NCBI GenBank assembly: GCA_037179385.1
Contig: CM074200.1
Coordinates: 34,661,884 to 34,725,883 of the forward strand
Direction of reading: 5' to 3'
Length of the DNA stretch: 64,000 nt
From: Holothuria scabra
Taxonomy: Eukaryota > Echinodermata > Holothuroidea > Aspidochirotida > Holothuriidae
Each line of letters starts with the position of its first letter. Position 1 is the first letter of the stretch. Below, piece after piece: positions 12,701-21,700 of the stretch. Position numbers and translations under genes: made by a program. The notes beneath the pieces are model-generated. The model ran no database searches and had not been told where the DNA came from. It worked only from the letters and a program-made list of their open reading frames with translations.

Positions 12701-15700
12701 AGATTTTATTGTGAAATTATGTCATGGTTATCTCTTTTAAGGAGCATAAATAAAAATGAATGAAAAAGAAGTGGAACATCAACTTTTAGCATAAAATTAT
12801 TATTTTTTTTATCATTATGTTTTATCTGTCTCAAGTGGGGAATTGATGTAATTAGCAAAAATGGGAAAAGTTTTCTTTAACAGGGATTCTGCCAGAAGCA
12901 CAAAAAGGGGTGGAGGGATGAATTCCTGCTAAACCCCAGGTCCAAACTGATGCTATTCTAGGATAAAGTTACCAGTGGGGTTAAGGGGACAGAACCTTGC
13001 CTCAGGTCCCTGAAGGGTGCAATTTGAAGGGTTTGAAAGACCATTTATTTTTGCAAGTTCAAACATTGCTGCAAAGGCGTCCTCTTTTTTAAGTAAGAAA
13101 CCAACATATTGACAATTTTCTAATTTATATGGAAATGGAAAGGGGGGGGGGGAGGATTTTACCCACCTTCTTGGGGGGGGGAGGGGGACAAATCCCTCTC
13201 CCCCTCTAGAGGAAACACTAAAAACAAACAAGGTGTGATGTTAGCATAGTGTGAGAGATGATCACTGTGTACTCATACATCCGTAGGTCTGTTACTTCTT
13301 TGTGGTTGCCTTTGACTAAAAGATTAAAAGGCGGAGCAATTTTCCTTAGGATTTGAAGCAAGTTTGGTTCAAAAGCCAAGTGGAAATAACAGTATTTTTG
13401 AACTTTGCCTTGCATTACTCTATGTAATGCAAGGCAATTTCCTTGCTTTACCCCTTTGTTCAATACTAGGAGACCATCCTGAGCCTATCATTTTGGTAGT
13501 TCTCCCTTCCGGCAATACCAATGACCCATCCTAACAGGCTTGGGGTAACTGTAATCAGTAATTGTAATCAATTGCAATCGATTACCAATTTTGAAGTAGT
13601 TGAAATCGCAATCGATTACTTTTGTGAAAATCGCAAAGTAAATGCAGTTATAATCGATTACAGTGGCAAAGTAATCGCAATTGTGGTTTCATTTCTGATG
13701 ACATTGAAGTTGAATTGAACAAAGAAGTAAAGTTACTAAACAGTTTTTTCAGTGCTTGCTTCTTCTGTTGGAATGACAAAATTTAATTGTCCTTCTGTCT
13801 TGGATGTTCCAGCTTAAAATGAGTGAGAAGTGCATGGCTTCAATAATCTCTACTTTGGGAGGACTCAGTTTTGTCCAGGCTTATCTAGAGCAATGTCCAT
13901 GGCCTTTTTTCCAGTTGTGGGCACTGGATTGTTAGGTGGAAAGAAAATGTAATCACAGTTGCAATCATGATTACATTGCAATGTAATGGTAATATCGTAA
14001 TCAATTAATTTCAATTTTAGCTGTAATCGTAATCATAATCACAATTGTAAAATATGAAGTAATCGCAATCGATTCCATTGAGATGTAATCGCCCCAAGCC
14101 TGCATCCTAACACAAACCATTGATGCTTTTTTGATATTCTTCTCTTTAGGCAATACCAATGAATCATCCTGAGACTATAGAAGTTCCAGGTTCCACTGCC
14201 AAAAATCGTTACCGCACAATTTTGCCAAATCCATCTACAAGGGTTGTTCTACCCCTTATACCAGGCGACTCGTTGTCGGATTATATCAATGCAAATCGTA
14301 TAAGGGTGAGTGCGTTTTAAATGTGTTGGAAGTTAATTAAATAGAGGGAAACAAAGCATTCCTGGCCAATGTGAGGAAGTGATATCATCTCTGCTGCCCT
14401 CTATATGACTTTGGAACAGAAATCTAGTAACTTCATTGGCTGATATCACGAGAAATTCATGTCCGATTGGAATGAAAATTTCACCACTCTAAGTAGATTT
14501 AGCTCTTCTTTCACATGTGAAAATTAATTTTTTGCTTAAACTTCCCCTTAAACATGGTCTCACAGGATGGGTTAGTCCCATCAAGATGCTGGATTTAGGT
14601 CTGTGGGCTGGGTTGAAATTTGCCAACCTATTATGCTCCTACTTACCTCTCCTATTGCTACCACTGGACAGTCCATCTACCACAAAATGGTCACTGCGAT
14701 TATATTACTAACTAGAGGGGGCTATATTATCTCCCGCAGCTAATTATCTGAACTTGCAATTGTTGAGTCGCTGTGCGGGGCTCATTAAACAAGCCTGTTA
14801 CAGATTGTTAACTGCAGGAGATGGTAAAAGGCTACCAAGTAAGGAATCCCATAACCAGGAATCATTCCACAACATTACAGAGTAGATGGACTGTCAGGTA
14901 GTAGAAGTAATAAATGAGGCAAATAGGACTAAAAGGGTTTACAAAACAAGGTAGGTTTGGGGAAAACTTCTCCTCGACACACTTGCTCTCAAAGTGTGTC
15001 TTTGTTGAGCTCAATGTCAGGATCCACTATCAAATATTTGTGAAGTTTTTCCATAAGTCGCAATACTCACACAAAAGTTAAAAAAGTGTCTTCATTGAAA
15101 GCAAAGTGCACAGCTCCTAGTGATATGTAGCATTAATGTAGATCAGCCAATCATCTGTCTGGTTGCAGTTTTTCTGGTCACGCATCTTAGGCCAGTGTAA
15201 TTGCACACCATTTTCTGTTGTTCCTGTGCTGCATGCTAAGCTGTTTGGTAGATCTTACCTTGATGAGTTGCTGTGGCTTTAATACACACAAGTGTGAGCC
15301 TTACGTTAAGTTACAGGAAATATTTATACTTGTATTTAATATTTTAAAATTTTATTGGTATTTATATTGGCCTTTTTGTGAATTAAACTGCATTCATAAC
15401 ATTGGTATGACTTCATATTTAATTTTTCTTTTGTCTCCTTTTTTTTAGGGTTATGATCCAGAAAAATTTGATTTTATTGCTTGCCAAGGTCCCATGACAC
15501 ACACAATTGCTGATTTTTGGAGGTTGGTGTGGCACTCAAACTCACCGATCATCGTCATGGTAACCAAACTAAAGGAACGGAATAGGGTATGGATGTAGTA
15601 ATTCTATTGCACTTGTCAATTGTAAGATGCCCCCTCTTAACAGGGAACAAAATTGGTCAATATTTATTTGGAGCATTTGTCAATTGTAAGATGCCCCCTC

Positions 15701-18700
15701 TTAACAGGGAACAAAATTGGTCAATATTTATTTGGAGCATTTGTCAATTGTAAGATGCCCCCTCTTAACAGGGAACAAAATTGGTCAATATTTATTTGGA
15801 GCATTTGTCAATTGTAAGATGCCCCCTCTTAACAGGGAACAAAATTGGTCAATATTTATTTGGAGCATTTGTCAATTGTAAGATGCCCTCTCTTAACAGG
15901 GAACAAAATTGGTCAATATTTATTTGGAGCATTTGTCAATTGTAAGATGCCCCCTCTTAACAGGGAACAAAATTGGTCAATATTTATTTGGAGCATTTGT
16001 CAATTGTAAGATGCCCCCTCTTAGCAGGGAACAAAATTGGTCAATATTTATTTGGAGCATTTGTCAATTGTAAGATGCCCCCTCTTAACAGGGAACAAAA
16101 TTGGTCAATATTTATTTGGAGCATTTGTCAATTGTAAGATGCCCCCTCTTAACAGGAAACAAAATTGGTCAATATTTATTTGGAGCATTTGTCAATTGTA
16201 AGATGCCCCCTCTTAGCAGGGAACAAAATTGGTCAATATTTATTTGGAGCATTTGTCAATTGTAAGATGCCCCCTCTTAACAGGAAACAAAATTGGTCAA
16301 TATTTATTTGGCGCATTTGTCAATTGTAAGATGCCCCCTCTTAGCAGGGAACAAAATTGGTCAATATTTATTTGGAGCATTTGTCAATTGTAAGATGCCC
16401 CCTCTTAACAGGAAACAAAATTGGTCAATATTTATTTGGAGCATTTGTCAATTGTAAGATGCCCCCTCTTAGCAGGGAACAAAATTGGTCAATATTTATT
16501 TGGAGCATCAATGATTCATATAAGGTCCATTGTCCATTGAATAAAAGTCATATATTCTTGCGTACATTGCCCCTCCTTACCACCTTTTTACATTACAGTG
16601 AACCCTACTTTAATACCACCTATTTACATTACAATGAACCCTACTTACTATCTCACATGCTAAGGTAATATTTCATGTATAAATCCAAAGTAAATCCAAA
16701 ATTTTAGAAAGCCAAAGAAAACTGTGTGTAGAAATTTTCTGTGGCAAGTGAAGAATTTGGGGGCGCTCTTTGGGCTCTCCCTATTTCTGTCCCAACAAAC
16801 TGATAGCATGCCAAAGGACTGCAGGTAAGTATAGTCAATGACCTTAAATATGGCGCACCCCTAGAAATAGGATACCACACAAATTTCACTATATAGCAGT
16901 AGCAAAACAAAAGCCTAGCCATTTGAGGTTAAATATTAAAAACGTGACATTTTTCATCAAAATAAATCCATTTTGAGTTCAATTTTGCTGTAGGGTCGTT
17001 CAGGATTTGGAAAAATGTTACCTCCTTTTCTACTGTGATATTTTTTTGAAAAGCTGTAGGAGCAGTGTCACAAATCTGTTGTTTTCTTGGTCACACGATC
17101 TTATCGCGACCTGAAACTTAGATGGTCTGTTTATTAACATGTTGTGCATGTTTATATGTATCAGTTTTGCGAATCAGAGTGATGTAAAGTCTTTTTTTAG
17201 TTATTATGGCAAAGGGTCAAGAACATTTGTCTTAAAATTTGAGGTAGTGTTATCGGGTGCAATCGACATGCTGCACATTGCAATCATTTATCCTGTCCTT
17301 AGGACATCTATAATAATACTGATGTTGGTAAATTATTTCTTGGGCATTAACAATGTTTAATACTGTTTTCACTGTTACTTGGTGCTATTTTTGGGGTATA
17401 AACGAAGAAAAATTTCACCAGGCCTGTACTCTAAAATGAATTGAACACAGTCATCAACTCCATCAACAAAAACCCATTTTTAATCAGTTTTAACTCATTT
17501 AAAGACTGAGAAATTGTTAAAACACAATTTTTGGCAATGTCTGACAAATGTAGTATCTGATTTTACTCCCACAAAGGACGCCATCAGTAAAATTTAGGGT
17601 GCGCGAAACTAAGGGACATGAAACAGCATGAAGTTGTGATAAAAGAGCCCAACTTCAATCAACCGTTATTTTCTTAATTTCTATCTAACTAAAGCATGTT
17701 TCATATCAAAATAGAGTGAACAAATGATAGTTTGGCCTGGTAATAAGTTTTTTGACTCAGAAGGTGAGTTGACTATGATGTTTACAATAGTGCCGGAATG
17801 TGCGAAACTTTCATATAACCATGCTAGTGTTAAATAAAGTTATGAGGAGGTCAGTATAGGGTAGATCCCCACACCAGGGAGTTTTGGAGAATTTTTATGT
17901 AGTATTTCGTTTTCTAGAAGCTTGATTGAAGTACCTGCTCATCTCCCATCAAAAAAGCCACAGACTTAATTTGTACAACCCCAAGGAAAAATGTGATGTT
18001 TGAAGGGACACTTCAGGGAACCTGCCTTTTTAAAGATGGTCACTGCTTCAATGTATACTTGTTAGTCATACCTGATTTCTCCACACAACAAGAAAACAAA
18101 TCCCTTTTCTGAATGTAAAAGTAGAAAGATCTAGGTAATGGACTTTTTATCAAGCAGGAAGTAACACCTCTTGACACACAATTTAAGTATAGTGCCACCA
18201 TGGTCTGTGGGAAGTGTCCAGAAAGTGTCTCTCAGATCACTGGAAGTGACACTTCTAGAGGTTATTTATTGCATGCAATTAAGGGAAATAAGCAGTAATA
18301 ACATTAAAAAAAAATAAAGGTGGGAAGTGTTCAGAAAGTGTCTCTCAGATCACTGGAAGTGACACTTCTAGGGGTTATTTATTGCATGCAATTAAGGGAA
18401 ATAAGGAGTAATATCATTAAAAAAAAATAAAGGTGGGAAGTGTTCAGAAAGTGTCTCTCAGATCACTGGAAATGACACTTCTAGGGGTTATTTATTGCAT
18501 GCAATTAAGGGAAATAAGGAGTAATATCATTAAAAAAAAATAAAGGTGGGAAGTGTTCAGAAAGTGTCTCTCAGATCACTGGAAGTGACACTTCTAGGGG
18601 TTATTTATTGCATGCAATTAAGGGAAATAAGGAGTAATATCATTAAAAAAAAAATAAAGGTGGGAAGTGTTCAGAAAGTGTCTCTCAGATCACTGGAAAT

Positions 18701-21700
18701 GACACTTCTAGGGGTTATTTATTGCATGCAATTAAGGGAAATAAGGAGTAATATCATTAAAAAAAAATAAAGGTGGGAAGTGTTCAGAAAGTGTCTCTCA
18801 GATCACTGGAAATGTCACATCTAGGGGTTATTTATTGCATGCAATTAAGGGAAATAAGGAGTAATATCATTAAAAAAAAATAAAGGTGGGAAGTGTTTAG
18901 AAAGTGTCTCTCAAATCACTGGAAATGACACTTCTAGGTGTTATTTATGGCATGCAATTAGGGGAAATAAGAAATGATGACATTAAAAAAAAAAAAAGGG
19001 AAATAAATGTCAAAAGAGAGGATGACCCCCTTCTTCACCCCTCCTCCCCTTGGCTAGTATGCATCTGAAACCTGACCTACAGTATGCCCTCTCAGAATGG
19101 CTTAAAAAAGGGAACTGTCTTTGTGCTTGGTAAACAAAGTAGTAGGGAAAACAAGCTAGTAAACCACAACTGGGAAAAAGGCTGTGGCTTGCCCAACTTA
19201 AACCAATTGGTTAGAAACTGAGAAGCAAAAATCCATAATACTGACTACCTCAGAATAGCTGACCTACAAGTCTCCATTTCTTTGACTGACTCTTGCAATG
19301 TTTTTACATTTGTGTGTACAAATGCAGCTTTCTATGAATTTTAAGGACTAGAGACCACTCTACTTGAAGAGTTTATCTTTTGGAGTCCTCGTCTTGGGGT
19401 GGAATGACTTCCTGGCGTGGTAATAAAGTAACTTTTGTTAAAATTTGTATCTCAACAGAGTAAATGTGAGATGTATTGGCCACAACGACAAGGATTTTAT
19501 GGTGAGATTGAAGTCACAGTAGAAGATATAATCAAACAGGATGATTACATCCTTAGAATATTTGCAGTCAAGGTGAGTACTGGCAGAATCACAAAAGAGG
19601 AGCTGGGGAGGGGTGGGGGGGAGACCTGAAGGATTGGAAGGGGAAAAATCAGTATCATGAGTTTGGTAGTTAGATGGGATTTAACAATTCCCAAACAAAA
19701 GTGTGTTATATAGTGCCAGCTCGAGAAAAAGGTTCAAGTTTGTTTTCAAATATGGTCTGAAAATATTTCAACTCCTTCCTTTTAGTGGCTTCTTACAACA
19801 GGCAGGGAATAGAGAGGGTATATTCGTCAACCCTCAGCCCACAGGCTAACATTATTGAAGAATGCAGTAGAATGATAATATGATGTGCTCTTTATTGCAT
19901 TTTTGGAATAAAATCATTATAAAATAGTTTATAAGTCATCAGCACACAGAAAATGTCCCTCCCCCCTCCCTTGCTGCAAGTAAACCATAAAAATTCCCTT
20001 CCATTGGTTTCTTAGGTAGTGAAGCAAAAGATTTAGACCCATTTGAGGGTTTGAGGTAATTGTCAATTGTGGTGTCTTTCATTGCACTGTGCAAGTCAAT
20101 ATACCTATCACAGTAATGCAGAAACATTGTCATGGCATGACTTGGTGAAAATTTAACACAACCAGAATTGAACTGAAGGTTTTTAAAATTGATCTATATT
20201 GATCAATGTGTGGAATGTGTACCTTTTTGATGGACTGGTAGAAGTGTGTGTGTGTGGGGAAGGGGGGGGGTTAAAAATTGTATGGCCTATTGAATTATGC
20301 ATCAATCTTAAAATTGGTTAAATTTCATATGAAAAAAGTGCCAGGCATTACTGGGGTTGATCAGTTTATTTGAGTGGAATATGGTGTTGGTACGGTGGGT
20401 TAGATGAAGGCGGTACAGGAGTGGACCCTTTGTAATGTTACTGGAAGAAATTGGAATGTGATTAGCAGGTGTGGTGACCAGGATAATGGTATGAACTGTA
20501 ACACAAGATTTGGAAACAGAGGTGTGGGGGGGGGGGGGGGGGAGATAGCTCATAGGGGTGTTGAATGATATGTTAAAAATGTGATGATTAAAGTTATGGG
20601 CATCAGACTTCTGTGATCCAACCTTATTGCATATGATTTCATCCAAAAAAATACATTTATTTTATCTTCCTTTCAGTACTTAGAAGAATCTCGTCAAGTA
20701 TTGCATTACTGGTATACATCATGGCCAGACAATAAACCTCCTGAGAATCCCAACACACTCCTTAACATGATAAAGGACGTTGAAATAAGTCGCAAAGATA
20801 CCTCCTTAACAGACGGCCCAGTCATTGTACATTGCAGGTATGTTTAAATGATATATTGCTTACGTTATCTAAAAGCCTGACAGTGTACATCTGTTAAAAC
20901 TCTGTAGTCAAATAGATTACAATCAGTTCGGTTTCAGTTTGTCTTTGCCACAAACTTCAGTTAATTATAAGGAATGGTTGAATTATTTTTTTTTATGAAT
21001 TTGCCAGTATTTCGGGTTCTCCAAAGTATTTATGTTCTGTATTCATGAGAAGAGGACTAATGCAAGCGGTATGTTTTACTTAAGCAGTTGTTTTCTTGGG
21101 AAGTCAGAGTGAATCCTATGAGTAGAGATTACCATCTAGGTAAAGAGGGGTATAATGAGAGTTTGCTTTTACAATTTTTTACAATTTTAATCCTGCATCA
21201 CATTTGTTCAATTACTCAAAACCAACCAAAAAATGATCTGTGATCATGATCTGCTGTTGTGATTGGTTACAGTGTAGCAGAGGCTGTTTTGTCCTGCATC
21301 TGTGTGGAATTTCTTAACCTGAAAAATGTTTAGAAACTTTTCATCAAACAGTAACTAACATAAAATTTACATAACTTCTAATCTGAAAGACCTCTTCAAT
21401 GTTTCTATATTCTGGTAAACAATCACTTCAGAAGGGAAAACTGAGGGCCTCAAACAAAAAGGTTACTATTCTCTGTCAAACTCTGATTGTCCCTTTCAAG
21501 AAAAGACCCCTAATGTCCTGTCAATTTAATAGAGTACCAAAGTGATGTTGTAGCTTCTGCTTAGTTCCCATGGTGATGGCTCTCTCCTCAAACTTTGACC
21601 TCACTAGCTAAACGTACTTAAAGCAATACCTTCAAAATTTATGATTTCATGCGTGTATATAAAATCACAAAGTAGAGCTAAATATTTGTCACAATGTCGC

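Larger units (their letters stand above)
7621..14149 (+). other. phosphatase intron 3 (6.5 kb)
   Basis: It contains, in order, the GT/AGGTCA repeat, a diffuse dispersed repeat (9400-9545), a degenerate short-unit array (10305-10865), a SINE fragment (10880-10955), a family C copy with poly-G tracts (12878-13215), decayed copies of the exon 4 acceptor (13461-13535) and a hAT MITE (13535-14102). No other gene was seen. Confidence 0.6.
14306..15448 (+). other. phosphatase intron 4
   Basis: It holds a partial family B repeat (14347-14555) and an inverted-repeat element (14627-14927). The remainder is unremarkable. Confidence 0.55.
15587..19458 (+). other. phosphatase intron 5 (3.9 kb), two satellites
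   Basis: It contains the 64-bp array, about 1.7 kb of unremarkable AT-rich sequence (16509-18206), the 113-bp array and a SINE fragment near 19110-19250. Confidence 0.6.

Noticed and set aside
12953..13463. Two - strand frames, one rich in Pro
   Set aside because: The Pro run comes from poly-G tracts, and the rest lies in dispersed repeat family C.
16357..16668. 103-codon frame
   Set aside because: It is generated by the 64-bp satellite and shows the same peptide repeated. No start context or splice support.
18546..18770. 74-codon frame with an internal repeat
   Set aside because: It is the 113-bp satellite translated; the repeat in the peptide is the repeat in the DNA.
15610..18999. Regular arrays that might suggest CRISPR
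   Set aside because: Units are contiguous without unique spacers and the DNA is eukaryotic. They are satellites.
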